64,000 bases of DNA from an uncultured Bacteroidales bacterium (GCA_902800715.1 CADCFN010000008.1:1-64000), one strand, 5' to 3'; counted from the stretch's first letter, positions 44,265 through 53,489 are shown. The notes: a model not told the origin generated them from the sequence alone. Translations and numbers: made by a program.

Positions 44265-45677
44265 ATGAAAACCAAGATAAATAGACTGCTTTTAGGCTCC
44301 TGCCTGGTGCTGCTTGCATGCTTGTGCAGTTGTGATGATTATCTGAGCAATGTGCCCAAGGGACAGAAGATTCCCACCACGCTCAACGACTTCTCGGTTA
44401 TGCTTGCTGATGAGTACACCAATTGCCGTGAAGATGTGACACAAGCGCTCCTGCTGCTCAACGACCGCTTTGTCTCGGATGGCAACCTGTCCTATTATGA
44501 GTTGTGGAACGCCAACTATTTCTGGGATGAGAGTGCCGATCGTGTCGCTATGAACAAGAGTGACGAGACGACCTATTACAATGGATATGCCGGAATCTCC
44601 ACAGCCAACCTGATCATCGAGAATGCGCCCACAGCAACCGAAGCCACCGATGCTGAGCGTGGTCAGGCCATTGCACAGGCCAGGATCTTGAGGGCTATGA
44701 AGTATTTCACTCTTGTGAACTATTATGCCAAGACCTATAACGCAGCGACAGCGGCTACCGATGGCGGTGTGCCCCTGATTACCAGTGCCGAGGTGGGCGC
44801 TGCCTACACGCAGCCTTCGGTCCAGGGAATCTATGATTTCATTCTTCAGGATATCAACGAAGCATTGCCTGCCCTGCCTGAGAAGGCTTTAAACGTGCTC
44901 TATGCCGACAAGGCCGCAGCCTACGCACTGGCTGCTCGCGTCAATTTGCAGATGGGCAATTACCAGGAGGCTCTGGCAAGTGCCGGTGAGGCGCTGAAGC
45001 GCAACAATGCCCTGTTTGACTGGGTGGAGTTTTATAATGACAATGCCGCCGTGTTGAGTGCACCTGATGTCTATCAGAGCATCACCTCGCCCATGGGTTT
45101 CGACTATGTGGAGAACTATATCTTCTGCCATGGCAACAATTCCTATTCGGGCAATGACCTGCAGATGCGTGAGGATCGTGGCTCCCGCTTTGAACAGGGC
45201 GATGCCCACTTCATGAGCCGATGGAAAATCCGCACCATGGCTGGTGCCACCTATTATAATCCCAACTTGGGCGGTTACTTCAACCGTGGCGGCTTGACAA
45301 CGACCGAGGTATACCTCATTCAGGCCGAGTGCATGGCCCGCACGGGCAATGTCGCTGGTGCCATGGAGGTGCTCAACAAGGTGCGCCAGAAACGCATCCT
45401 CCCCGAGTACTACCAGGCGCTGACCGCTACCAATGCCGATGCTGCCATCGACCTGATTGCCAAGGTTAAAGGAGATGCGCTGGTGCAAACGATTATCCCC
45501 TTTTGCGACACTCGCCGCTTGAACCTGGAGCCGGCACATGCCCGCACGTTGACCAAGGTAGAGAATGGCCAGCACTACTCGCTCTCGCCCGATAGCCACA
45601 TGTGGGTGATGCCGTTCCCCATGGGCGCTGTGACTAACTCCGGTAATGGCACTGTAACTCAGAATGTTGAACGCTAA
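44265..45677 (+). CDS. SusD/RagB-like outer-membrane lipoprotein
   Basis: 470 residues, lipobox LACLCSC, then the SusD-type N-terminus (DDYLSNVPKGQKIPTTLNDF). The C-terminal RagB/SusD helix region reads LIQAECMARTGNVAGAMEVLN. It caps the SusC channel at 40725. The stop codon is immediately followed by the ATG of the TlpA-like gene, so the two are translationally linked. Shorter than the starch SusD (609). Confidence 0.92.
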   Translation: MKTKINRLLLGSCLVLLACLCSCDDYLSNVPKGQKIPTTLNDFSVMLADEYTNCREDVTQALLLLNDRFVSDGNLSYYELWNANYFWDESADRVAMNKSDETTYYNGYAGISTANLIIENAPTATEATDAERGQAIAQARILRAMKYFTLVNYYAKTYNAATAATDGGVPLITSAEVGAAYTQPSVQGIYDFILQDINEALPALPEKALNVLYADKAAAYALAARVNLQMGNYQEALASAGEALKRNNALFDWVEFYNDNAAVLSAPDVYQSITSPMGFDYVENYIFCHGNNSYSGNDLQMREDRGSRFEQGDAHFMSRWKIRTMAGATYYNPNLGGYFNRGGLTTTEVYLIQAECMARTGNVAGAMEVLNKVRQKRILPEYYQALTATNADAAIDLIAKVKGDALVQTIIPFCDTRRLNLEPAHARTLTKVENGQHYSLSPDSHMWVMPFPMGAVTNSGNGTVTQNVER

Positions 45678-46874
45678 ATGAATGATAGAGCAATGAAGAA
45701 CGTATTATTGGCATGCCTGTTGTGCATGCTCGTGTGCAGTTGTAATTCCCGCCAGTATAAGGTCGAGGGTAACGTGACCGGGCTTGATGATGGCACCGTG
45801 GTGCAACTCGTGCCTATGAGTCACGACAATGAATCGCCTATTGCCGAGGCTACAGTCAATGGCGGTAAATTTACCTTCAAGGGTGAAATTGGCGACAGCC
45901 TGCCGATGCCCATCTGCGTCAATCTCATGGTCAAGGACGCCTTCGGGGCCGAGACCTTCATGCTTGACAAGGGCAATATCACTATCGACGGCAAGGTCAC
46001 CAAGGAAGGTCCTAACCAGGACGGGGTGTACAATTACAATTGGGACGTGACCGTCAAGGGGTCACCACTGACCGACAAATTAAATGGCTATAAGCAACGC
46101 CGTGATGAACTCGACAAACTGTTTAATGACTATCATGAGCAGCATGCCCAAGTGCTCCAGCAGCTCAACGAAGCCCGTCAGGCAAAGGATGCTGCCCGTG
46201 AGCAGCAGATCATGGCAACCGAGGAGTTCAAGGCCTTTGACAAGGCCGAGAAGGACTTCTTTGCCAAGGTGGAGGAGACTTACAAGGGCATCGTCGATGA
46301 GAACAAGGATACCTATTGGGGCCCGATGATGGCCATCTACCTGTGGACCTACTTCAGTGCCGCCGACAAGCCCTTGTACGACTCGCTGTCGCCCGAGGCT
46401 CAGCAGAGCTGGTATGGCAAGAAGATGCTTGACGAGATAATGCCAGCAGGCGATACGGGCCAAAAGGCCAAGACGCTGACCGTGAAAGGCGATGACGGCA
46501 AGGAACTGGCGCTTGAAGATCTGGCCAAGGGCAAGAAATTGCTGCTTATCGACTTCTGGGCTTCGTGGTGCGGACCGTGCCGCAAAGAGATTCCCAATGT
46601 CAAGAAGCAGTACGAGCTCTACAAGGACAAGGGCTTTGAGGTGGTGAGCATCAGTATCGACAAGAACGAGGCCGCTTGGCGCAAAGCCGTGGAGCAAGAG
46701 CAACTGCAGTGGCCCAATTTCCTGGACACCATGGGCGCCGCCGATGCTTACAAGGTGCGTTCCATCCCTGCCATGTTCCTGCTTGATGCCGAGAACCTGA
46801 CCGTGATAGCTTCAGGCGAGGATGCCCGTGGCGAAGCGCTCGCCCAGAAACTGGCTGAACTCCTCGGCAAGTAA
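45678..46874 (+). CDS. TlpA-like thiol:disulfide oxidoreductase lipoprotein with DUF4369 domain
   Basis: 398 residues. A lipobox (MLVCSC) is followed by a DUF4369-type beta domain (about 25-125; YKVEGNVTGLDDGTVVQLV), a helical linker and a C-terminal TlpA/thioredoxin domain (about 265-398) with active site WCGPC near residue 298. Probably periplasm-facing and membrane-anchored; it would reduce protein or substrate disulfides with electrons from DsbD. It starts directly after the SusD stop. The in-frame ATG at 45693 is an alternative start. A terminator follows. Confidence 0.9.
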   Translation: MNDRAMKNVLLACLLCMLVCSCNSRQYKVEGNVTGLDDGTVVQLVPMSHDNESPIAEATVNGGKFTFKGEIGDSLPMPICVNLMVKDAFGAETFMLDKGNITIDGKVTKEGPNQDGVYNYNWDVTVKGSPLTDKLNGYKQRRDELDKLFNDYHEQHAQVLQQLNEARQAKDAAREQQIMATEEFKAFDKAEKDFFAKVEETYKGIVDENKDTYWGPMMAIYLWTYFSAADKPLYDSLSPEAQQSWYGKKMLDEIMPAGDTGQKAKTLTVKGDDGKELALEDLAKGKKLLLIDFWASWCGPCRKEIPNVKKQYELYKDKGFEVVSISIDKNEAAWRKAVEQEQLQWPNFLDTMGAADAYKVRSIPAMFLLDAENLTVIASGEDARGEALAQKLAELLGK

Positions 46875-46913
46875 TTCATGCAGTATTCCTAAAATTCAAG
46901 TTATGTTCTTTGG

Positions 46914-46942
46914 TTCGGGTGACTGTTAACCAGCCACCCGAA
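46914..46942 (+). terminator. Terminator of the SusC/SusD/TlpA operon
   Basis: Perfect 8-bp stem (TTCGGGTG / CACCCGAA), 39 bp after the TlpA stop. No strong T run. Confidence 0.6.
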
Positions 46943-46979
46943 TCTTGAATAAGGATAGCTGTTAGTTTTCTTGAAAGAT

Positions 46980-47011
46980 TTTGTATTTCAGTGTGATTAT
47001 TATTACCTTTG
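46980..47011 (+). promoter_or_regulatory. Promoter of the second TlpA-like gene
   Basis: TTTG (46980-46983), 20-bp spacer, TACCTTTG (47004-47011). Full match to the Bacteroidetes consensus. Leader about 30 nt. Confidence 0.8.
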
Positions 47012-47045
47012 CCACGGTAAATCATTCAAAAAGATAATCATTACG

Positions 47046-48179
47046 ATGATGAAGAAGTTTTTATTGTCCATGCTTGCGGGCATGATGGCGCTGGGCGTGA
47101 TGGCCCAGAGTGGTAAATTAACGGTGAGCGGCGCTTACAAGGGGTTGGGTGACTCGGTACGGGTCTTTCTCGTTGATGCCAGCGGTGAAATGCTGGTTCA
47201 AGAGAGCCGTGCTGTCGCTGGTGACCAGCTTGACATGACGTTTGACCTGGATGATGCAGCGATGCTCTATGTGTTCGGTCTGAAAGATGGCCAATTGAGT
47301 CTTGAAAATGGGTTTGCCATTCCAGCTTTGCCTGATGAGCATGCGGTCATCGAGGGCGAGGGCGAAGATTACACCATGGGCGGCTCACAGTTCTATCGCG
47401 ACTACAATGAGGCCTCCAATCTGATTAAGGCTCCTCAAGAGGCTGCTCGTGCCTTCGTGAAGGAATGCCAAAACAAGTTTATTCAAGGAGTCCCCAAAGA
47501 GGAGATAGACAAAGAGTATGAGGAGAAATATCCCGCTCTGGAACAGGCTCTTGCCGATGCTGTACTGGGCTATGTCAAGGCTCATCCCGATGCTGACGCA
47601 TCGGCTATGCTGCTCTCCGATTTGGGCGAAGATGCCGACCACATCAAGGAAGGGGCAGCCTTGCTGACCGAGCGTGCCCGTGGCAGCGTTGCCGCCAACA
47701 TGTACAAGGGCATTCTTGCCGCTATCGAGAAGGAAAAAGCCAATCAGGCGGTCCAAGAGGGACTAGAGGGAAATTTGGCCCCCGACTTCACGCTCAATGA
47801 CATCAACGGCAAGCCGCTGGCACTGAGTTCGCTGCGAGGCAAGTGGGTGATTCTCGACTTCTGGGGCTCATGGTGCAGCTGGTGCATCAAGGGTATGCCC
47901 AAAATGAAGGAGTACTATGCCAAATATCAGGACAAACTGGAGATTCTGGGTGTGGACTGCAACGACACGGTTGAGAAGTGGAAAAATGCTGTCGCCAAGC
48001 ACGAGATACCCTGGTTGCATGTATATTGGGACAAGGAAAAGGGTGACAACCCCGTGGAATTGTACGCTGTGCGTGGCTTCCCCACCAAGGTCATCATCAA
48101 CCCCGAGGGAAAGGTGGTCAAAACCATCGTGGGCGAGGATCCTGCCTTCTATGGGTACCTGGACGAGGTGCTGAAATAG
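47046..48179 (+). CDS. Second TlpA-like thiol:disulfide oxidoreductase, periplasmic
   Basis: 377 residues with a signal peptide ending in ALGVMAQ. An N-terminal beta domain (about 22-110) of DUF4369 type is followed by a helical middle and a C-terminal thioredoxin-like domain. The active site is CSWC (in WGSWCSWCIKG, near residue 276) in place of the usual CGPC, which should change redox potential or partner choice. It has its own promoter, so it can be made apart from the SusC/SusD operon. The start is the ATG at 47046 or 47049, after the promoter. Confidence 0.88.
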   Translation: MMKKFLLSMLAGMMALGVMAQSGKLTVSGAYKGLGDSVRVFLVDASGEMLVQESRAVAGDQLDMTFDLDDAAMLYVFGLKDGQLSLENGFAIPALPDEHAVIEGEGEDYTMGGSQFYRDYNEASNLIKAPQEAARAFVKECQNKFIQGVPKEEIDKEYEEKYPALEQALADAVLGYVKAHPDADASAMLLSDLGEDADHIKEGAALLTERARGSVAANMYKGILAAIEKEKANQAVQEGLEGNLAPDFTLNDINGKPLALSSLRGKWVILDFWGSWCSWCIKGMPKMKEYYAKYQDKLEILGVDCNDTVEKWKNAVAKHEIPWLHVYWDKEKGDNPVELYAVRGFPTKVIINPEGKVVKTIVGEDPAFYGYLDEVLK

Positions 48180-48205
48180 TTAGGAGTTAGAAGTTGATAG
48201 TTGGA
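48178..48205 (+). repeat. AGTTNNN heptad tract (4 units)
   Basis: AGTTAGG, AGTTAGA, AGTTGAT, AGTTGGA in phase. The first heptad overlaps the stop codon of the TlpA-like gene. Confidence 0.7.
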
Positions 48206-48234
48206 CGCTATTGTGTGAAAACTGAGAACTGAAG

Positions 48235-49068
48235 ATGAACGTCAAAGTCAGAATGCCCAAGTTCGGCAAGAAGATTCAATCAAAAAAGTATTGGGTGAAG
48301 GAGTTGCTGATGACGATTCTCGCCACGAGCATCTCGATTGTGCTCACGTTTGGCACAGCCTATCTGATAGAGCAGCATCAAAAGAAGAAATCTCAGCACC
48401 GGATGGCATTGATGATTATCCATGACATCGATGAGACCATTCAGCGAATGGAGAAGGTCGATAGCATCATTAAGGCTTTCGGTGACTTGCAACTCACGAT
48501 ATTCGAAGGAAAGTATGACAGTCCTATAGAGCTCGCAAATATTGAACTGACAAGCATGGACCCCGATGAAGTGAAATTTGCCGAAACGACCGAGCGCATC
48601 TTCACTACCAACGTGGATACTTGGAGCACGATTGGCAGGGTGGACTTCATCGACAATGTGAGCGGTTGTTATATCATTCGTGCCGAGTACCAGGAGGAGG
48701 TTATTGATGCTCTACACAAGAGGATTAGTCCCAATGAAAAAATTGATTTTCGGCCACTGGATGACTTGCTTCAGATTGACATCGACTATTATTTGACTTG
48801 TTCGGCTGTAATCATCAATCGTCTAAAGACTGCCAATGAGTTGAATAAGCGTATCATGGGGATTTCAGACAAGGAACTTGAAAAGTTTAATTCCAAAATG
48901 GAAATGGTCGGTATTGACCAAGAGGATTTAGACTCCCTGTACGAGGTTATAGATGATGAGCATTCGCGGAATATGTTCAAGAGACTTGAGGCAATGGACA
49001 AATACTATAGTAAAAAAGCAGCCTCCATTAAGAAGAAAAACAATAAACGTAACAAGAATAAAAAATAA
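48235..49068 (+). CDS. Membrane-anchored protein of unknown function
   Basis: 277 residues that I do not recognise. A basic N-terminus (to about 22) precedes one membrane helix (about 24-45, LLMTILATSISIVLTFGTAYLI). A largely helical soluble part follows, and a very lysine-rich end (KKAASIKKKNNKRNKNKK). The helix followed by a charged body suggests a single-span inner-membrane protein with the soluble part outside; this is inference. Its A+T content is higher than that of its neighbours. It lies 25 bp upstream of trxB and may share a transcript. Confidence 0.75.
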   Translation: MNVKVRMPKFGKKIQSKKYWVKELLMTILATSISIVLTFGTAYLIEQHQKKKSQHRMALMIIHDIDETIQRMEKVDSIIKAFGDLQLTIFEGKYDSPIELANIELTSMDPDEVKFAETTERIFTTNVDTWSTIGRVDFIDNVSGCYIIRAEYQEEVIDALHKRISPNEKIDFRPLDDLLQIDIDYYLTCSAVIINRLKTANELNKRIMGISDKELEKFNSKMEMVGIDQEDLDSLYEVIDDEHSRNMFKRLEAMDKYYSKKAASIKKKNNKRNKNKK

Positions 49069-49093
49069 CAGTATTTTAAAATAATAAAACAAA

Positions 49094-50020
49094 ATGAACC
49101 ATACACAGTGTTTGATTATCGGCTCCGGTCCTGCCGGATATACCGCAGCGATATACTTGGTGCGCTCGGCCATCGACTGCCTGCTCGTCGAGGGCCTGCA
49201 GGTGGGTGGCCAGCTGACCCAGACGACCACGATTGAGAATTTTCCGGGCTTCCCCGAGGGCGTTGACGGCTTCCAGCTGATGGAGAATATGCGCCAACAG
49301 GCGGTGAATCTGGGTGCCAAGATGAAATCGGGTCTCGTGGCTGCCATCGATATGAGGCAGCGTCCCTTCCTCGTTACCCTCGACGGTGGCGAGCAGATGA
49401 CAGCCGACACCATCATCGTGGCTACGGGTGCCACTGCCAAGTATCTGGGTCTGCCTGATGAGACGAAGTATGCGGGACAGGGCGTTTCGGCATGTGCGAC
49501 TTGCGACGGCTTTTTCTACCGCAAGAAGGTCGTGGCTGTCGTGGGTGGCGGTGATACCGCCTGTGAAGAGGCCGATTACCTGAGCCACCTCGCCAGCAAG
49601 GTCTATCTCATCGTGCGCAAGGACTACCTGCGTGCCAGCGAGGCGATGCAGCAACGCGTCAAGGAGAACGAGAAGATAGAAATCCTGTTCAATACCAACA
49701 CCGTGGGCCTCTTTGGCGAAAACGGCGTGGAGGGTGCCCATCTGGTGCGCTTCAAGGGCACTGACAAGGAGGAACTGTTTGACATCGCTATCGACGGCTT
49801 CTTCCTCGCCATCGGCCATCGTCCCAACACCGACTTCCTGGGCGGACAGGTTGACCTCGACGAGCAGGGCTACATTAAGCTCACGGGCCACAACACCGCA
49901 ACCAATGTCGAGGGCGTATTCGCTGCCGGTGACGTTGCCGACCCGCACTATCGCCAGGCCATCGTTGCCGCCGCCGGAGGCTGCCGCGCCGCCATAGACG
50001 TGAAACAGTTTCTGTCCTAA
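49094..50020 (+). CDS. trxB: Thioredoxin reductase
   Basis: A 308-residue FAD/NADPH enzyme that keeps thioredoxin reduced. FAD-binding motif GSGPAGYTAAIY at the N-terminus, NADPH motif VVGGGDTACEEA, redox-active CATC near residues 134-137 (SACATCDGF), and the C-terminal FAD motif VEGVFAAGDVAD. Full length. It provides the cytoplasmic electrons that DsbD (36693) would pass to the TlpA proteins encoded just upstream. Confidence 0.95.
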   Translation: MNHTQCLIIGSGPAGYTAAIYLVRSAIDCLLVEGLQVGGQLTQTTTIENFPGFPEGVDGFQLMENMRQQAVNLGAKMKSGLVAAIDMRQRPFLVTLDGGEQMTADTIIVATGATAKYLGLPDETKYAGQGVSACATCDGFFYRKKVVAVVGGGDTACEEADYLSHLASKVYLIVRKDYLRASEAMQQRVKENEKIEILFNTNTVGLFGENGVEGAHLVRFKGTDKEELFDIAIDGFFLAIGHRPNTDFLGGQVDLDEQGYIKLTGHNTATNVEGVFAAGDVADPHYRQAIVAAAGGCRAAIDVKQFLS

Positions 50021-50031
50021 AAAATGCCAGT

Positions 50032-50346
50032 ATGGACACGATAGAGATTATCATGTTATCGACAGTTACCCTGCTGATGGTCGTGCTGGCTGTCGTTATC
50101 TTGACGGGCCATGGAGATGGGCTGATAGCTGGTTACAACACGGCGAAGGAAGAAGAGCGCAAACAGTTCAACATGAAGCGATTGAGGGCGGTTGTCGCTG
50201 CCATGGTATTGTTTACTACGGCATTTATCTGGTTTGCGGTTCTGATTGGTGACAGTGCGGTCATTTCGCTGGCAGGACTGCCTGTCCTGCTCATTGGCTG
50301 TGTTGCAGGCATCATCATCGCCAACACCTGGTGCAAGAAGTCTTGA
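50032..50346 (+). CDS. Small membrane protein, DUF3784-like
   Basis: 104 residues: a first membrane helix (about 6-26), the DUF3784-like signature GHGDGLIAGYNTAKEEERKQF (in part), then two more helices (about 52-75 and 78-97). Function unknown. It starts 11 bp after trxB and likely shares its transcript. Confidence 0.8.
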   Translation: MDTIEIIMLSTVTLLMVVLAVVILTGHGDGLIAGYNTAKEEERKQFNMKRLRAVVAAMVLFTTAFIWFAVLIGDSAVISLAGLPVLLIGCVAGIIIANTWCKKS

Positions 50347-50360
50347 CCGGGAGTGACTTT

Positions 50361-50453
50361 GTAGCTTGGGGCCGCGGCGGGAGCCGCGGCATAGTTGACC
50401 CTGTCGCACGGTGGCTGTGTAGCTTGGAGCCGCGGTATAGTTGACCCTGTCGC
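50361..50453. repeat. Two direct repeats with a GC-rich palindrome
   Basis: GTAGCTTGG-(A/G)-GCCGCGG and ATAGTTGACCCTGTCGC occur at 50361-50407 and 50419-50453. The first copy has an 8-bp-stem hairpin (GCCGCGGC-GGGA-GCCGCGGC). Three 10-bp GGAATAACNN units follow to about 50484. Lies between convergent genes. Confidence 0.7.
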
Positions 50454-50488
50454 GGGAATAACTTGGAATAACTGGGAATAACCAGGAG

Positions 50489-51550
50489 CTATTGCTCTTG
50501 GGGGACGTCGATGTTGTGGCTCATTACCAGGTCGTGGGTGCGCTGCATGAAGCGGGTGAATTCTCCCTTGCTGTCAGGCCGCAGGAGGTCGGGACGCGCC
50601 TCGGGGATGATGACGTAGTTTTGTCCTCGGCTGACGGGTTTCTGGACGAAGAAAAGCTTGTAACGCGGTTCCACGACAACTGCACGTCCGTTTTCCATCC
50701 GTAACGACACTTTGACCATGGCGCCGCCTCGGCAGTCGATGTCGCTCTGGTTGCTGATGAAGTTGCCCATGCTGTACACGAGCAGCACCTTTTTGTCATA
50801 TTCCTTGCTGTAACGCATCTCCATCGGCTCTACCACATGGGGATGCCCGCCGATGATGAGATCCACGCCTTGGGATACGAGCCAGTCGGCTAGGGTGCGC
50901 TGTGAGGCGACAGGCTTGAGCTGGTACTCAATGCCCCAATGCAGGTTCACGCAGATGGCGTGTGCCCCGCGTTCCCGCGCCCGTGCGATATCATCGGCAA
51001 TCAGTTGCTGGTCAATGAAATCGACGATGACGTTGCCCTGGATGGGAATGCCGTTGGTGCCGTAGGTGTAGTCTAGAAATGCGATTTTCATGCCCTTGAC
51101 ATTAATAATGTAAGGAATGCGTTGGTCGCGCTCATGCTGGTTGCGGTAGGTGCCGATGTGGCTAACGCCTAGCGAGTCCAGCGTCTGGCAAGTGCGCGCC
51201 AATCCCTTGTCACGGCGGTCCAGACAGTGGTTGTTGGCGGTAAGGAACAGGTCGAAGCCTACGTCTTTCAGGCGCTGGGCGTAGCTGTCGGGGGCGCTGA
51301 AGCAGGGATAGCCCGTAAAGGGCCTGCCGCCCAACGGACATTCCAGATTGACTACAGCGAGATCGGCCCAGGTGATGTCATCGGCCAGGTATTGGAAACA
51401 CGGTGTGTAGTCGTAAGTGCCATCAGGCTGTTGCGCTGCCGTGATTTGGGGAGCGTGCTGCATGGCGTCGCCGACAAACATCAGGTTGACCGTGTGGTTG
51501 CTCTGGAGCAGCGACACGATTGAGAGCATCAGTATCGACAACAGATTCAT
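50489..51550 (-). CDS. CapA family protein (poly-gamma-glutamate synthesis type, metallophosphatase-like)
   Basis: 353 residues with an N-terminal signal segment (LLSILMLSIVSLLQS). Metal-site motifs of the PGA_cap family are seen: FVGDAMQHAP near the N-terminus, VVNLECPLGG, FLTANNHCLDR and IGGHPHVVEPME. Related proteins are calcineurin-like enzymes of the envelope; the substrate is unknown and no other capsule gene is nearby. It is preceded by an inverted pair of CGCTAAG elements. Confidence 0.88.
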   Translation of the reverse strand: MNLLSILMLSIVSLLQSNHTVNLMFVGDAMQHAPQITAAQQPDGTYDYTPCFQYLADDITWADLAVVNLECPLGGRPFTGYPCFSAPDSYAQRLKDVGFDLFLTANNHCLDRRDKGLARTCQTLDSLGVSHIGTYRNQHERDQRIPYIINVKGMKIAFLDYTYGTNGIPIQGNVIVDFIDQQLIADDIARARERGAHAICVNLHWGIEYQLKPVASQRTLADWLVSQGVDLIIGGHPHVVEPMEMRYSKEYDKKVLLVYSMGNFISNQSDIDCRGGAMVKVSLRMENGRAVVVEPRYKLFFVQKPVSRGQNYVIIPEARPDLLRPDSKGEFTRFMQRTHDLVMSHNIDVPQEQ

Positions 51551-51570
51551 GATTCTTGATATCTTGACCC

Positions 51571-51645
51571 CACGCTAAGCCGCGAAGTCGCTAAGATGTA
51601 TGATAATAAAAACAATACTTTGCGTCTTAGCGCCTTAGCGTGAGG
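51571..51645. repeat. Inverted pair of CGCTAAG elements
   Basis: The left arm (51571-51596) starts CACGCTAAG; the right arm (51620-51645) ends CTTAGCGTGAGG. They form an imperfect hairpin between ffh and the CapA gene. Each arm is related to the 28-bp element at 24511 and 59892. Confidence 0.75.
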
Positions 51646-51659
51646 TGGATTGGCGATGA

Positions 51660-53009
51660 TTAGCGTCCGCGCTTGGCGGCTTTGGCTTGAGCCTTAGCCG
51701 AGCGCATCATCTGCATGGGATTGGTCGATACCTGGTGCATCACCTTGCGCATCGACAGGAACTGTTTCATCAGTCGGTTGACCTCCTCAACGCTGGTGCC
51801 ACTGCCCGCAGCGATGCGTTTGCGGCGGCTGGCGTCGATGATGTCGGGATTGGAACGCTCCTGAGGAGTCATCGAGCCGATAATGGCCTCCACGCCCTTG
51901 AAAGCGTCGTCGGGGATATCGATGTCCTTGATGGCTTTGCCCACGCCGGGAATCATCGATGCCAGGCTCTTGAGGTTACCCATCTTCTTGATTTGCTTGA
52001 TTTGCTTCATGAAGTCGTCGAAGTCAAACTTGTTCTGCTTGATTTTCTTCTCGAGTTTCTCGGCTTCGGCCTCATCATACTGCTGCTGCATGCGGTCCAC
52101 GAACGACACGATGTCGCCCATGCCCAGGATGCGGTCGGCCATACCTGCGGGACGGAACGGGTCAAGGTCGGTCATCTTCTCGCCGATACCCACGAACTTG
52201 ATGGGCTTGTCAACGACGGCACGGATTGACAGGGCGGCACCGCCACGGGTATCACCGTCGAGCTTGGTGAGCACTACGCCGTCAAAGTCCAGACGGTCGT
52301 TAAAGGCCTTAGCGGTGTTTACGGCATCCTGACCAGTCATCGAGTCGACAACAAACAACGTCTCGTTGGGGTGGATGGCGTCCTTGATGGCCTTAATCTC
52401 AACCATCATCGCCTCGTCAACGGCGAGACGACCGGCGGTATCGACAATCACCAGGTCGTAGCCCTGCTGCTTGGCATGCTCAATGGCGTGCAGCGCGATG
52501 GCGACGGGGTCTTTGCTCTCGGGCTCGCTATAGACGGGCACCTCGATTTGCTCGGCGATGGTCTTCAGCTGCTCGATAGCGGCGGGACGGTAAACGTCAC
52601 ATGCGACGAGCAACGGTTTGCGTTTTTCCTTGCCGTTTTTCAGGCGGTTGGCGAGTTTTCCGGTGAAAGTGGTTTTACCGGAACCTTGCAGACCCGACAT
52701 CAGGATGACGGCAGGGTTGCCCTCGACGCTGAAAGAGGCTTCTTGTCCACCCATGAGCTCTGCCAGCTCGTCATGGACGATTTTCACCATCAACTGGCTG
52801 GGGTTGACGGCATTGATGACGTTCTGGCCCATAGCCTTGGCCTTGACGTCGTCGACAAACTTCTTGGCGACAGGATAGCTCACGTCGGCGTCAACGAGCG
52901 CACGGCGCACTTCCTTGAGGGTAGATGCTACATTGATTTCGGTGATGCGGCCTTGTCCTTTCAGGACTTTAAATGACCGTTCGAGTTTCTCTGATAAATT
53001 ATCAAACAT
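51660..53009 (-). CDS. ffh: Signal recognition particle protein Ffh
   Basis: 449 residues: N domain, G domain with GTPase motifs (GLQGSGKTTFTGKLA, VDTAGRLAVDEAM, LTKLDGDTRGGAA) and a methionine-rich M domain (MIPGVGKAI..., RRKRIAAGSGTSVEEVNRL) that binds 4.5S RNA and signal sequences. It guides nascent membrane proteins to FtsY. Standard length. It follows panC and panD on the same strand, and no separate promoter is seen. Confidence 0.97.
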   Translation of the reverse strand: MFDNLSEKLERSFKVLKGQGRITEINVASTLKEVRRALVDADVSYPVAKKFVDDVKAKAMGQNVINAVNPSQLMVKIVHDELAELMGGQEASFSVEGNPAVILMSGLQGSGKTTFTGKLANRLKNGKEKRKPLLVACDVYRPAAIEQLKTIAEQIEVPVYSEPESKDPVAIALHAIEHAKQQGYDLVIVDTAGRLAVDEAMMVEIKAIKDAIHPNETLFVVDSMTGQDAVNTAKAFNDRLDFDGVVLTKLDGDTRGGAALSIRAVVDKPIKFVGIGEKMTDLDPFRPAGMADRILGMGDIVSFVDRMQQQYDEAEAEKLEKKIKQNKFDFDDFMKQIKQIKKMGNLKSLASMIPGVGKAIKDIDIPDDAFKGVEAIIGSMTPQERSNPDIIDASRRKRIAAGSGTSVEEVNRLMKQFLSMRKVMHQVSTNPMQMMRSAKAQAKAAKRGR

Positions 53010-53075
53010 TATAATTGAGGTTTTTATTATTTCGCAGATGACATTCCTGAGGTGGAGCGGGAATGTTAAAATATA

Positions 53076-53438
53076 TTATTTCTTTTTCTTAATCAGCTTG
53101 TTGGTCGCCGTGTCGGGGAAGACGATTTGAGGCTTGAACTCGCGTCCCTCCTCGGGGGTGACGATGGCATAAGCCATGATGATGACGATGTCGCCCACTT
53201 CGACCTTGCGTGCCGCAGCGCCGTTCAGGCAGATGGTGCCGCTGCCTCGCTCCCCGGCGATGGTATATGTGTCCAGACGTTCACCGTTGTTCACGTCAAC
53301 GATATACACGCGCTCGCCCTCAATGATGCCGGCGGCATCCATGAGGTCCTGATCAATGGTGATGCTACCGATATAGTTGAGGTTGGCATCGGTCACCGTG
53401 ACACGGTGAATCTTGGATTTCATGACCTGGATGTACAT
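53076..53438 (-). CDS. panD: Aspartate 1-decarboxylase
   Basis: 120-residue proenzyme that makes beta-alanine for pantothenate and CoA. The self-cleavage site Gly-Ser in NYIGSITI yields the pyruvoyl group. Other family motifs: [14 protein letters not shown] and [18 protein letters not shown]. The chosen start gives [12 protein letters not shown], as in relatives. It lies 51 bp after panC in the same operon. Confidence 0.96.
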   Translation of the reverse strand: MYIQVMKSKIHRVTVTDANLNYIGSITIDQDLMDAAGIIEGERVYIVDVNNGERLDTYTIAGERGSGTICLNGAAARKVEVGDIVIIMAYAIVTPEEGREFKPQIVFPDTATNKLIKKKK

Positions 53439-53444
53439 ATCTTC

Positions 53445-53472
53445 AGTTTTTAGTTGTCAGTTATCAGTTGTC
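53445..53472 (+). repeat. AGTTNNN heptad tract (4 units)
   Basis: AGTTTTT, AGTTGTC, AGTTATC, AGTTGTC in phase, between panC and panD. A decayed run (CTAAAGC, CTAAAAG) follows. Confidence 0.7.
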
Positions 53473-53489
53473 AGCTAAAGCCTAAAAGC

